A DNA stretch of 64,000 nucleotides from Serratia quinivorans (GTDB lineage: Bacteria; Pseudomonadota; Gammaproteobacteria; Enterobacterales; Enterobacteriaceae): positions 310,001 through 374,000 of the forward strand of contig NZ_CAMKGL010000001.1 of the NCBI RefSeq assembly GCF_946227985.1. The letters run 5' to 3'. Of the stretch, positions 44,706 through 53,609 are shown piece by piece. The notes under the pieces were generated by a model. It had not been told where the DNA came from. It searched no databases and saw only the letters and a list, made by a program, of their open reading frames with translations. Position 1 is the stretch's first letter; each line of letters opens with the position of its first letter. A program made the position numbers and the translations under genes.

Positions 44706-45059
44706 TTAGCTTGACATCGCGGGTAACTGCCCGCGTCGGGTGTTGCGCTAATGGTTTTTCTAATCAACTGATTTTCAATAATAAGAGATGAGGTTTTCGC
44801 CAACCGCTGATGGGGCTCGCACTGACACTCAACTCTAAGCTTAGTCAGTGGATGCAGATAGATAAAATAGGAATGGTTGAATGTTGTAATAGTCTGTGAC
44901 TATTGAATTGTTGTTGATTGATAGGGTTTTCTGGTGGGAAGGCCGGGCAGGTGTATCGAATAGTGATAAACAGGATGATCACCTGCCGGGTGATCTTTGT
45001 GACAATAAGCCTGTTATGGCCTGATTTTCGGATGCCAACTCCACTGATTAATCGGAAAC

Positions 45060-45620
45060 TCAATCCTCATGGGCTTTCTGATTGAGAATACGGGAGCGGC
45101 AAACGTCCAGAATCTCATCTGCCAGCGCGGAGTCATCAGGGCAGGCACGAGACAGCACCAGAGCACCGACGAGATGTGCGATGGTATCGATCAGGTCAGC
45201 ACGGGTGATGTCACTCTCGCCATTTTCATTGGCTAAAAGGGCCAACTGACGTTCAATGCCCGCAGCAAACGTCGCCTTAATGGATTCAGATTGGCGGGCC
45301 GTATCGGTGCCTAGTGCCGACATCACACAACCCTTGCCCCTATCATCACGATGCTGGCGGGAGAGATAGCTTTCAACAAATTTTTCCCGACTCACACCCG
45401 CGGTACTTTCTGCTGAGCGCGTAAAACCGCAGCTCATTGCCTCCGACATTAAATCAGCCTTGGAACCGAAGTGCTTATAGAACCCGCCGTGAGTTAAACC
45501 TGCCGCAGACATCAGTTCTGCTACGCCCACGCCGTCGTAACCCCGCTCACGAAACAACTCTGAGGCTGTTTCAACAATACGTATTCGGTTTGCACGAACC
45601 TGTTCTTTAGAAACCCTCAT
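45060..45620 (-). CDS. TetR family regulator
   Basis: The 186-residue protein has an N-terminal TetR helix-turn-helix (RIVETASELFRERGYDGVGV, AELMSAAGLTHGGFYKHFGS). The ligand-binding domain begins near 75 and resembles regulators of the TetR_C_16/YcdC-like branch with RGKGCVMSALG. It is divergent from an SDR gene. A long inverted repeat between them is the probable operator. Confidence 0.88.
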   Translation of the reverse strand: MRVSKEQVRANRIRIVETASELFRERGYDGVGVAELMSAAGLTHGGFYKHFGSKADLMSEAMSCGFTRSAESTAGVSREKFVESYLSRQHRDDRGKGCVMSALGTDTARQSESIKATFAAGIERQLALLANENGESDITRADLIDTIAHLVGALVLSRACPDDSALADEILDVCRSRILNQKAHED

Positions 45621-45663
45621 TGCTCTGCCTCATCTTCTAAAACGCATGTCGCAAGTATACATT

Positions 45664-45713
45664 GATGATGATCGTAATCAAACGGATTGACTTTTTAGAT
45701 TATGATCATCATC
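45664..45713. promoter_or_regulatory. Long inverted repeat, probable TetR operator
   Basis: GATGATGATCGTAATC (45664-45679) and GATTATGATCATCATC (45698-45713) form a 16-base inverted repeat with one mismatch and an 18-base spacer. Each arm contains its own smaller palindrome (ATGATCAT-like). It begins 43 bases upstream of the TetR start and ends 92 bases before the SDR start. Confidence 0.7.
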
Positions 45714-45805
45714 ATTGCGTTTGTTCCTTTTGTCGCCACTATCGCGGTTCTACAGACATCGCAGTTTGCGAATTTTATTTACGCATTAATAAACAAGGGC
45801 AATTT

Positions 45806-46588
45806 ATGACTAAATCAACAGTTCTGATTACAGGCGCTTCCACAGGCATTGGTGCCGTATACGCTGAACGGTTCGCACGCCGGGGCCATGACCTGGTTCT
45901 GGTCGCCCGCGACAAGACAAAACTTGATGGCCTTGCCGAACGCTTGAGACAAGAAAGCGGTATTGCTGTCGACGTTCTGCCTGCGGATCTCACACAAGCG
46001 GATGATTTAGCGACTGTTGAAGCTCGTTTACGTGATGACACGCGGATAGGCATTCTTATCAATAACGCGGGTATCGCGCAGTCGGGCAGCTTTATAGAAC
46101 AGACCTCTGATTCGATTGAGCGGCTTATCGCGCTTAATGTGACGGCTTTAACGCGACTGGCCGGTGCAGTGACGCCACGGTTTGTGCTGGCCGGCGAGGG
46201 CGCTATCGTCAACATCAGTTCCGTCGTCGGACTCGCCCCTGAATTTGCAATGTCGGTTTATGGCGCAACCAAAGCCTTTGTCCTGTTCCTGTCTCAGGGC
46301 ATGAATATTGAGCTGTCACAGAAGGGGGTTTATGTTCAGGCGGTGCTCCCTGCCGGGACTTACACGGATATTTGGCAACGTGCAGGTATCGACACCAACA
46401 CTTTGCCCCAAATGATGGAAGTGGGTGAATTGGTTGATGCGGCTCTGGTTGGTTTTGATCGCCGTGAACTCGTTACCATTCCACCTTTGCAGAATGCCGC
46501 ACGCTGGGACAACCTCGATGCTGCCCGTCAGACTCTGCTATCGGATATCAAACAAGCTGAAGCCGCAGAGCGATATAAAGCCCTTTAG
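45806..46588 (+). CDS. Short-chain dehydrogenase/reductase controlled by TetR
   Basis: The 260-residue classical SDR has TGASTGIGAVYAERFARRG (residues 9-27), a NNAG-type motif ILINNAGIAQ, catalytic Ser in NISSVVGL and Tyr-Lys in YGATKAF. ARDK after the second strand suggests NADP. ATG 45806 has AAGGGC upstream. Earlier in-frame codons cross the operator and are not translated. It resembles the DltE/YkvO-like oxidoreductases. A quinone-reductase-like gene follows 60 bases downstream. Confidence 0.88.
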   Translation: MTKSTVLITGASTGIGAVYAERFARRGHDLVLVARDKTKLDGLAERLRQESGIAVDVLPADLTQADDLATVEARLRDDTRIGILINNAGIAQSGSFIEQTSDSIERLIALNVTALTRLAGAVTPRFVLAGEGAIVNISSVVGLAPEFAMSVYGATKAFVLFLSQGMNIELSQKGVYVQAVLPAGTYTDIWQRAGIDTNTLPQMMEVGELVDAALVGFDRRELVTIPPLQNAARWDNLDAARQTLLSDIKQAEAAERYKAL

Positions 46589-46648
46589 ACAATAAAGGGT
46601 CCTGCTCAGAACAATCGTTCAGCTGCCTGCACGGCAGGGGGAAAAAAA

Positions 46649-47668
46649 ATGAATAATAAGACGATGAAAGCCTTCACCTTTAAGCGCTACGGTAAATCTC
46701 CTGAATTAGGGTTTGATAACGTAGATTATCCTTCGCTCAAGGCTAATGAAGTCTTGGTTAAAGTTTACGCTGTGGGCCTAAATCCAATCGACAATATGAT
46801 CCCAACCGGAATATTTAAGCCGGTTCTGCATTTTAAGCTTCCTGCAATATTGGGTAGCGATCTGTCTGGGGTTGTTATTGCCGTGGGAAGTCGCGTGACG
46901 CGTTTTGCCCCAGGCGACGAAATCTATGCCAGTATTTTCGATACGGGAACGGGCTCTCTTGCCGAATTTGCCGTGGTGCCCGAGAGCGCTGCGGCTATAA
47001 AGCCGGCAAATCTGGATTTTGTGCAGGCGGCTTCGCTCCCTATGGTTAGCCTCACGTCCTGGCAAGCTCTGACCGAGCGTGTCAGGCTACGGCCTGGTCA
47101 GAAGGTTTTCATCCCGGCAGGTTCTGGAGGGATAGGCACCTTTGCCATTCAACTGGCGAAGCAATTGGGCGCAACCGTGGGGACGACAACCAGTGCGGGC
47201 AATATCGAATGGGTGAGGCGTCTGGGGGCTGACGAAGTCGTTGACTATAAAAAAGAGGAGTTCGAAAAAGTATTGGTTGGCTATGATGTGGTACTGGGTA
47301 CCCTCAGGGGGGATACGATTGAAAAATCCACCCAGATCCTTAAGCCAGGCGGCAATATTGTTTCTCTCATCGGGCCGCTGGATGTCAAGTTTGCGCGGGC
47401 TCGAGGGTTAAATTTCTTTCTGACTTTTATCTTCAGGCTTATGAGTCGCAATATTATGCGTCTTTCAAAAAAGCGAGGCTTAACCTATACGTTTCTTTTC
47501 GTTCGGCCAGAAGGCAGTCAGCTCAGCCAAATAGGTAAACTGGTGGAAACCGAACAAATCAAACCCGTGATCGACAAGGTATTCCCCTTTGCTCAAACAA
47601 AGGAGGCTCTTGCCTACCTTGCCCAGGGACATGCGAAGGGAAAAGTGGTTATCAAGATGCAGGATTAA
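46649..47668 (+). CDS. Zinc-independent MDR oxidoreductase (quinone reductase-like)
   Basis: The 339-residue protein has a GroES-like N-terminal domain (KAFTFKRYGKSPELGFDNVD, VGLNPIDNMIPTG, ILGSDLSGVVIAVG) and a Rossmann domain with VFIPAGSGGIGTFAIQLAKQ. No zinc-binding cysteine cluster is visible, which puts it with quinone oxidoreductases and enoyl reductases that use NADPH. GGGGG seven bases before ATG 46649 supports that start. It is probably co-transcribed with the SDR and induced through the TetR regulator. Confidence 0.88.
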   Translation: MNNKTMKAFTFKRYGKSPELGFDNVDYPSLKANEVLVKVYAVGLNPIDNMIPTGIFKPVLHFKLPAILGSDLSGVVIAVGSRVTRFAPGDEIYASIFDTGTGSLAEFAVVPESAAAIKPANLDFVQAASLPMVSLTSWQALTERVRLRPGQKVFIPAGSGGIGTFAIQLAKQLGATVGTTTSAGNIEWVRRLGADEVVDYKKEEFEKVLVGYDVVLGTLRGDTIEKSTQILKPGGNIVSLIGPLDVKFARARGLNFFLTFIFRLMSRNIMRLSKKRGLTYTFLFVRPEGSQLSQIGKLVETEQIKPVIDKVFPFAQTKEALAYLAQGHAKGKVVIKMQD

Positions 47669-47764
47669 TTCCTTATTCTATTGATGCCGTGTTGCCGTTG
47701 TCGGATAAGTGGCTATCATCTTTCCTTTACCCCCTTGCCGCTGCTGAAAGGATTGCCTGCCACT

Positions 47765-48664
47765 ATGCCCGTGAATTTTGATCTCAACGATCTTTACGCC
47801 TTCCGCGCGTTGGTTGAATACGGTAATTTTCGGCTTGCCGCGGAGTCAATCTGCCTTTCGCAGTCAGCATTGAGCCGCAGGATAGAGAAGCTGGAATCCG
47901 CGCTGGGCATTAAGCTGTTCGACAGAACCACCCGGCGCGTCACGCTAACCCTTTATGGACAGACCTTCGCCGAGCGTTCAGAGCAACTACTGATGAACGT
48001 TGAGTTGGTATTGGCAGATATCAATAAGGTCAGTCAGGACAGAACGGGCCTGGTCACCGTCGCCACGGTGCCTTCAGCGGCCTACTACTTCATGCCCGAC
48101 GTGATTCGCCGCTTCCAGGCTCGCTATCCACGCGTCCGCGTTAAGCTCATCGATAGCAGTGCAGGCAATGTCATCGAAGCGGTTACCCGCGGCCAGGCCG
48201 ACTTCGGCATCTGTTTTGCGAGAAATCTGCAACCCGACATCGAATTTGTGCCGTTGATTGGGGATGTTTATGTGGCCGCCTGCAGGCGCGATCACCCTCT
48301 GGCCACTAAAAAAAGCCTGACCTGGCGCGAGTTTTATCAGCAGGATTATGTCGGGCTGGATAAGACCTCCGGCAACCGCAATCTGCTCGACCAAATGCTG
48401 GCACACATTATCCCTGAGCGTCCCAGCCTCTGCGAAACCCGCCATGTGACAACCATGTTGGGCATGGTTGAGGCGGGTATCGGCATTGCCGCCGTACCCG
48501 CCATGTCTATGCCGGGTACGGACCATTCGGTGCTGACTCACCTGCCGCTGACCGACCCGGTTGTAAAGCGTACCGTTGGCCTGATCAGGCGCAGCGGACG
48601 TATGCAATCCTACCTTGCCGCCGAGTTGGAAAAACTGATCACTGAACAGTATCACTCTGCCTAG
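47765..48664 (+). CDS. LysR-type regulator next to the citrate-symporter unit
   Basis: The 299-residue protein has a helix-turn-helix (DLYAFRALVEYGNFRLAAES, CLSQSALSRRIEKLESALG) and an effector domain (TVATVPSAAYYFMPDVIRRF, GMVEAGIGIAAVPAMSM). ATG 47765 is chosen by homology; the longer frame from 47681 has an atypical extension. Its end overlaps the convergent ModA-like gene by 26 bases. It may regulate that unit, although it is not divergent from it. Confidence 0.87.
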   Translation: MPVNFDLNDLYAFRALVEYGNFRLAAESICLSQSALSRRIEKLESALGIKLFDRTTRRVTLTLYGQTFAERSEQLLMNVELVLADINKVSQDRTGLVTVATVPSAAYYFMPDVIRRFQARYPRVRVKLIDSSAGNVIEAVTRGQADFGICFARNLQPDIEFVPLIGDVYVAACRRDHPLATKKSLTWREFYQQDYVGLDKTSGNRNLLDQMLAHIIPERPSLCETRHVTTMLGMVEAGIGIAAVPAMSMPGTDHSVLTHLPLTDPVVKRTVGLIRRSGRMQSYLAAELEKLITEQYHSA

Positions 48665-49445
48665 CCGGTTGTTCAGCCTTCACGGCTCTCATCCCGGTGG
48701 CGTGAATGGTTTTTTGCGCCTGCGGGGAGGACAGGAAATCCAGTAGCGCTTTGCCTTCCTGGCGGTGTTCGGCTTTGGCGGTGACCGCACCGGCAAAGCG
48801 GGTAATGTACTGGACATTGTCAGGCAGTTCGCCAATAAAGGTTACGCCCGGGACGGGAAGCAGTTCACTGACCTGCTGGAAGCCTACCGCATATTTCCCT
48901 TTCGCCACCTCGGATGCCACCGGAATGCGTTCAACCTTATGCGCCTTCTCCTTCACCTGGTCTTCAATACCCAGCTTTTGGAATAGCTGATTGCTGATAT
49001 ATCTGCCGCTGGCACTGTCAGAATAGGCAATGGATTTAGCCTGCAGCAGGGTATTACGCAGCTCTGCATCATTTTTGATATCGGGTATCGGGGCACCTTG
49101 TTTGACCACCATGCCAATCGGCGAATCGGCCAGTTCAACGCGCGAACCCGGCTGTATCCAGTTATCCTTTTCCAGCTTTTTTAGTGCATCACCCACCATA
49201 ATCACCACGTCGGCATTTTCGCCGCGAGCCAGGCGTGCTGGAATCGCCTGGGGCGTATTACCCATCGAGGGGCCGGACACCAAAATAACGTTGTCGCCAC
49301 TCTTTGCTTCAAACTGTGGGGCCAGTTTTTCCAGTGCGGCTTTAAAGCCCCCTGAAATCATGACGGTCACTTCTTTAGCTTGTACTCCCGTACTGACAGA
49401 GCAAACCACCAACGTGGCGAGGAATGAACGGTAGATTTTTTGCAT
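48639..49445 (-). CDS. ModA-like periplasmic substrate-binding protein
   Basis: The 268-residue precursor has a Sec signal peptide (SFLATLVVCSVSTGVQAKE, cut after Ala23). A family 11 (ModA-like) binding fold follows: VMISGGFKAALEKLAPQFEA, ARGENADVVIMVGDALKKLE, SIAYSDSASGRYISNQLFQK. It differs from true molybdate-binding ModA. It has no ABC partners and sits directly downstream of a citrate/proton symporter (15-base gap), so it may bind an organic anion instead. AGGGA precedes the start. Confidence 0.82.
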   Translation of the reverse strand: MQKIYRSFLATLVVCSVSTGVQAKEVTVMISGGFKAALEKLAPQFEAKSGDNVILVSGPSMGNTPQAIPARLARGENADVVIMVGDALKKLEKDNWIQPGSRVELADSPIGMVVKQGAPIPDIKNDAELRNTLLQAKSIAYSDSASGRYISNQLFQKLGIEDQVKEKAHKVERIPVASEVAKGKYAVGFQQVSELLPVPGVTFIGELPDNVQYITRFAGAVTAKAEHRQEGKALLDFLSSPQAQKTIHATGMRAVKAEQPARQSDTVQ

Positions 49446-49460
49446 GACGTAATCCCTGAT

Positions 49461-50756
49461 TTAAGCTGCTGTTTGTAAAGATAATGGACTGCGACGGTAC
49501 AGATAGAACGTCGCCAGTAATGCGCACAGTGCAGCAAAACTCATCCAGTAGCCGGGGGATGCCTTATCGCCGGTGTACTCAATCAGTGCGGTAGAAATGA
49601 CCGGTGTAAATCCGCCAAAGACCGCGGTCGCCAGGCTGTAGGCCAGTGAGAAACCGGCAACCCGGACCTCCGTCGGCATGACCTCGGTTAACGCCGGGAT
49701 CATGGCACCGTTGTAGAGGCCATAGATGAAGGAGAGCCATAACAGCACTGTGAGCATCATGGAGAAGCTGGGTGCCTCAGCAAGCAGGCCAAGTGCCGGA
49801 TACGCAGTGGCCAGTGCCAGCAGAGCCATGGTAATCAGGACCGGTTTACGACCAAAACGGTCTGACAGGGCGCCCCCTACCGGCAACCAGAAGAAGTTGG
49901 ATATCGCTACCAGCAAGGTCACCAGCAGGCTGTCAGAGGCGCTCAGCATCAGCACTTTTTTTCCGAACGTCGGTGCATACACGGTGATCAAATAAAACGC
50001 GGTGGTGGTCATGGCGACCATCAGCATGCCGGCAATAACCACCTGCCAGTTCGCCAGGAGGGTTTTAAACACCTCGCGCATCGCCAGGTGGTTACGACGG
50101 GCGTTAAACTCCTGGGTTTCTTCCAGTTTGCGGCGCAGGAAAAAGATGAAAGGGACAATCAGGCAGCCGAACAGGAAAGGCAGACGCCAGCCCCATTCGC
50201 GAATGGCGCTTTCTTCCATGACGGCATTCAGGGCGAAACCCATTGCCGCTGCCACCATAATGGCCACTTGCTGGCTGCCAGACTGCCAACTGGTGTAAAA
50301 GCCTTTGCGGCCTGGGGTGGCAATTTCGGCCAGGTAAACGGATACGCCGCCCAGTTCAGCACCGGCTGAGAAGCCTTGCAATAAACGACCGCCCAGCACC
50401 AGCAACGGCGCCCAGATCCCGATCGCCTGATAGGACGGGATAAGCACAATCAGGAAGGTCCCGGCGGCCATGATCGACAGGGTAACAATCAGCCCTTTAC
50501 GTCTGCCGACTTTATCAATGTACGCACCCAACACGATGGCACCGATAGGACGCATCAAAAAGCCCGCGCCAAAGACAGCGAAGGTCATCATCAGCGAGGC
50601 AAATTCACTGCTGGCCGGAAAAAAGGTATGGGCGATGTAGGTGGCATAGAACCCGAACAGGAAAAAATCAAACTGCTCCAGAAAGTTACCGGAGGTAACT
50701 CGCAGTATCGCGCTGATTCTTGCCCGGTGGGTCATGGGGGCGTTAGAGGAATGCAT
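49461..50756 (-). CDS. citA: Citrate-proton symporter (MHS family, CitA-like)
   Basis: The 431-residue MFS metabolite:H+ symporter is strongly similar to the plasmid/chromosomal CitA citrate carrier. It has [60 protein letters not shown] and [20 protein letters not shown]. It has twelve membrane segments. TcuC-type tricarballylate carriers are close relatives, so citrate is likely but not sure. GGAG lies seven bases before the ATG. It is the first gene of a unit with the ModA-like protein. A citrate lyase operon begins about 9 kb away. Confidence 0.88.
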   Translation of the reverse strand: MHSSNAPMTHRARISAILRVTSGNFLEQFDFFLFGFYATYIAHTFFPASSEFASLMMTFAVFGAGFLMRPIGAIVLGAYIDKVGRRKGLIVTLSIMAAGTFLIVLIPSYQAIGIWAPLLVLGGRLLQGFSAGAELGGVSVYLAEIATPGRKGFYTSWQSGSQQVAIMVAAAMGFALNAVMEESAIREWGWRLPFLFGCLIVPFIFFLRRKLEETQEFNARRNHLAMREVFKTLLANWQVVIAGMLMVAMTTTAFYLITVYAPTFGKKVLMLSASDSLLVTLLVAISNFFWLPVGGALSDRFGRKPVLITMALLALATAYPALGLLAEAPSFSMMLTVLLWLSFIYGLYNGAMIPALTEVMPTEVRVAGFSLAYSLATAVFGGFTPVISTALIEYTGDKASPGYWMSFAALCALLATFYLYRRSPLSLQTAA

Positions 50757-51041
50757 CTTAATCTCCAGTTTGTCATTGACGCTTTTGCTGCGCCTGTTGC
50801 TGCAGACTGGATCAGGTCAATAAAGTAAATAAGCGCAATAAACGCATCAGCTGATGCGTTTGCCGCATGAATCAACGTTAACAATTCAATGCGATAAGCT
50901 GTAACGGGGCATTAACAATGATTGCCGTATTCTGACGTGTTCGCTGGACGCTAAAACTTCATGCGCGTTTTGTGACAAGCCTCATACAGGGAAAAGGGCG
51001 GTTCGCAGTCAGGATTCATCAAGTACGGCTGGGAAAAGAAC

Positions 51042-51221
51042 ATGACCGATTACATTAATGGCAGCATGGCGTATCTGGGTGTGGAGGATACGAGGATCGA
51101 TTTTCTCTATAACACGATTGGCGTAGAGGAGGGGATTACCGACGGCGAGGCCCACTACCAAAAACTGTTCGCCGAAGCGCGTGAGGTTGTCAGTTCGCTG
51201 AGAGCAATCAGTGAAGCCTGA
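51042..51221 (+). CDS. Small hypothetical protein (59 residues)
   Basis: An ATG at 51042 opens a 59-codon frame ending at TGA 51219-51221. The acidic product (MTDYINGSMAYLGVEDTRID ... REVVSSLRAISEA) has a helical C-terminus. The frame stays open upstream to 50976 without another start. GGGAAAAGAA before the ATG is a modest ribosome binding site. I recognise no family. It lies alone in the 533-base region between the symporter and mesD, and no other feature was found there. Confidence 0.4.
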   Translation: MTDYINGSMAYLGVEDTRIDFLYNTIGVEEGITDGEAHYQKLFAEAREVVSSLRAISEA

Positions 51222-51289
51222 ACGGTAACGCCTGGCTAAAATACCAAAAGCAGACTTCCGGAGAAGCCTGCTTTTCTAATTTTGTGAGG

Positions 51290-52321
51290 TTATTTAGCGG
51301 CGAGTTCTCTGCGGATGATCTCCGCGCCTGCGCTTAAAGCATTGAGCTTGCCCGTGGCTACCCGACGAGACAACGGAGCCATGCCGCAGTTGGTTGAAGG
51401 ATAGAGCTTGTCGGCGTCAACAAACTGCAGTGCCTTGCGTAAAGTATTGGCGACTTCTTCCGGTGTTTCTATGGCATTGGTTGCCACGTCAATGGCACCG
51501 ACCATCACTTTTTTACCGCGGATCAGCTCAAGCAAGTCCATTGGAACATGCGAGTTATGACATTCCAGTGAGATGATATCGATATTGGATGTCTGCAGTT
51601 TGGGGAAAGCTTCTTCATATTGCCGCCATTCTGACCCCAGCGTTTTTTTCCAATCGGTATTGGCTTTGATGCCATACCCGTAGCAGATATGCACAGCCGT
51701 TTCACATTTAAGCCCTTCGATGGCTCTTTCTAAAGCGGCGATGCCCCAATCATTCACTTCATCAAAGAAAACGTTAAATGCCGGCTCATCAAACTGGATA
51801 ATATCGACACCGGCCGCCTCTAGCTCTCGGGCTTCCTGGTTGAGAATTTTAGCGAATTCCCAGGCCAGTTTTTCGCGGCTTTTATAGTGGTTATCATAAA
51901 GCGTATCTATCATCGTCATTGGGCCTGGCAGGGCCCATTTAATCGGCTGCTTGGTTAGCTGACGTAAAAAACGGGCGTCTTCAACAAACACCGGCTTTTG
52001 ACGGGCCACCGCACCGACGACCGTCGGTACACTGGCATCATAGCGATTACGAATTCTAACCGTCTGCCGTTTTTCAAAATCAACGCCGCTCAGGTGCTCA
52101 ATAAAGGTAGTGACAAAGTGTTGGCGCGTTTGCTCGCCATCACTGACAATATCAATGCCTGCTCGTTGTTGATCTTCCAGGGACAAACGCAGGGCATCTT
52201 GTTTACCCTCAATCAGTTCCTCATCCTGCAGTTTCCAGGGTGACCAAAGTGTCTCAGGTTGTGCCAGCCAGGAAGGCTTGGGTAAGCTGCCGGCAGTCGA
52301 AGTAGGTAATAATATTTTCAT
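51290..52321 (-). CDS. mesD: MesD, folate-independent methionine synthase (MetE core type)
   Basis: The 343-residue protein equals the catalytic half of cobalamin-independent methionine synthase. Zinc ligands are visible as His211-x-Cys213 (AVHICYG), Glu253 (ISLECHNSH) and Cys312 (PSTNCGMAP). It lacks the N-terminal folate-binding half of MetE. Its partner gene of the DUF1852 family lies immediately upstream (27-base gap). That identifies the MesD/MesX type, in which a short MetE-like enzyme makes methionine from homocysteine and depends on MesX. In other bacteria MesD cannot use methyl-tetrahydrofolate; the methyl donor is still unclear. AAAGGTC lies before the ATG. Confidence 0.85.
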   Translation of the reverse strand: MKILLPTSTAGSLPKPSWLAQPETLWSPWKLQDEELIEGKQDALRLSLEDQQRAGIDIVSDGEQTRQHFVTTFIEHLSGVDFEKRQTVRIRNRYDASVPTVVGAVARQKPVFVEDARFLRQLTKQPIKWALPGPMTMIDTLYDNHYKSREKLAWEFAKILNQEARELEAAGVDIIQFDEPAFNVFFDEVNDWGIAALERAIEGLKCETAVHICYGYGIKANTDWKKTLGSEWRQYEEAFPKLQTSNIDIISLECHNSHVPMDLLELIRGKKVMVGAIDVATNAIETPEEVANTLRKALQFVDADKLYPSTNCGMAPLSRRVATGKLNALSAGAEIIRRELAAK

Positions 52322-52348
52322 AATGAATGACCTTTTATTCTGGGTTAA

Positions 52349-53326
52349 TCAAAGCGCGCAGTGAGCAGACCATTGCTCAAAAATAGTCTTATAGGGTTTG
52401 ATAAAGTGTTCTTCAGTAAATTTCCCCTGCTCAATAGCCAACTGGCTACGCTCTTCACGGTCATAAACAATTTTTGTTAATGAATGATCCTGGTGATTCA
52501 GGGCCGGCTGATAGTATTGTCCGGCTGCAGAGTTTGCATTGTAAATCTCAGGGCGGTAAATCTTTTGGAACGTCTCCATCGTGCTGATGGTACTGATAAG
52601 TTCAAGATCGGTGTAATCACTGAGTAAATCACCAGAAAAATAAAATGCCAAAGGCGCAACGCTATTTTTCGGCATAAAATAGCGGACCTGCAGGCCCATC
52701 TTGCTGAAGTATTTTTCAGTCAAAGAAGAATCGTTTTGCTGGTATTCTATGCCCAATACAGGATGCTCATTTCCGGTCTGATAATAGGTGTCTTTACTCG
52801 AAACACTTAAGCATATTACCGGCGACTTGGTGAAATTATCCTTGTACTCATTTGAGTTGACGAAATATTTAAAGATGTTTCCGTGCAAGTTACCAAAGTC
52901 ATCTGGAATGCTAAATCCGGGTTGGTTATTATTGTGCTCTAACAGCAACACACTGAAGTCATAATCTCGCACGTAAGAAGAGAAGTTATTCCCTACGATA
53001 CCTTCCGTACGTTTGTTGGTTTTTTTATCAATAATGTTGGTTTTTAATATTTCAATGACGGGGAAGCTATTGTCATTGTCTTTAATGTTCATCTCAACAG
53101 AAATGATTTCAAGTTCGACAGAATAACGATCGCCTTTGGGGTTATCCCAATGCGCCAAACTGTTGAAACGGTTGTCAATCATCACCAGAGTATTGCGCAG
53201 GTTTTCCTGACGGTTCTTGCCTCTGGCCAAATTGGCAAAGTTGGTCGTGATGCGCGTATTTTCGGAAGGGTTATAGTTTTCATCGAAACTACTGCTCTTG
53301 ATGGTAAATCTAAAATCTTTGTTCAT
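52349..53326 (-). CDS. mesX: MesX (DUF1852), partner of MesD
   Basis: The 325-residue soluble protein without signal peptide belongs to DUF1852 (MNKDFRFTIKSSSFDENYNP, ITTNFANLARGKNRQENLRN, GNLHGNIFKYFVNSNEY). In Acinetobacter such a protein is required for MesD activity. The sequence is markedly richer in A and T, with many Asn, Lys, Tyr and Phe codons, than the neighbouring genes, which points to transfer. No MetJ boxes (AGACGTCT type) were seen in the 283 bases upstream. That region (53327-53609) otherwise holds only the terminator of the next gene. Confidence 0.82.
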   Translation of the reverse strand: MNKDFRFTIKSSSFDENYNPSENTRITTNFANLARGKNRQENLRNTLVMIDNRFNSLAHWDNPKGDRYSVELEIISVEMNIKDNDNSFPVIEILKTNIIDKKTNKRTEGIVGNNFSSYVRDYDFSVLLLEHNNNQPGFSIPDDFGNLHGNIFKYFVNSNEYKDNFTKSPVICLSVSSKDTYYQTGNEHPVLGIEYQQNDSSLTEKYFSKMGLQVRYFMPKNSVAPLAFYFSGDLLSDYTDLELISTISTMETFQKIYRPEIYNANSAAGQYYQPALNHQDHSLTKIVYDREERSQLAIEQGKFTEEHFIKPYKTIFEQWSAHCAL

Positions 53327-53560
53327 CGTGATCTTGCACCCTGAGTTCTGGCATGAAAACTGAATCTACCTTTTTGATTTTCCAGAAACTACTGGGTTTC
53401 TCATTCATCAGTCTTCATGTTGTCAGTAAGTTAACATTGCATCTTTTATGCCAGAGCCACGGAATGAGTGAAAGCGACTTAATTTCATTACCACATGAGG
53501 TATCTTCATGATCTGGGGTGGAGAGGGGGGAAGTGTCGATAGTGGGGGCAGTGACGGGTC

Positions 53561-53580
53561 AAAAAGCGTTGAGAAACGCC
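53561..53580 (-). terminator. Terminator of the PanE-like gene
   Basis: On the minus strand GCGTT-TCTC-AACGC (53579-53566) is followed by TTTTT. It lies 30 bases past the stop at 53610. Confidence 0.6.
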
Positions 53581-53609
53581 CCCTACAAACGCAGTTGGTG
53601 TTTAGCGCT

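Noticed and set aside
44845..45063. 72-codon minus frame upstream of katG
   Set aside because: AT-rich non-coding composition without a start signal or homology.
52349..53609. S-box/MetJ control of mesX
   Set aside because: No riboswitch-like folding or AGACGTCT-type boxes could be found upstream of mesX.
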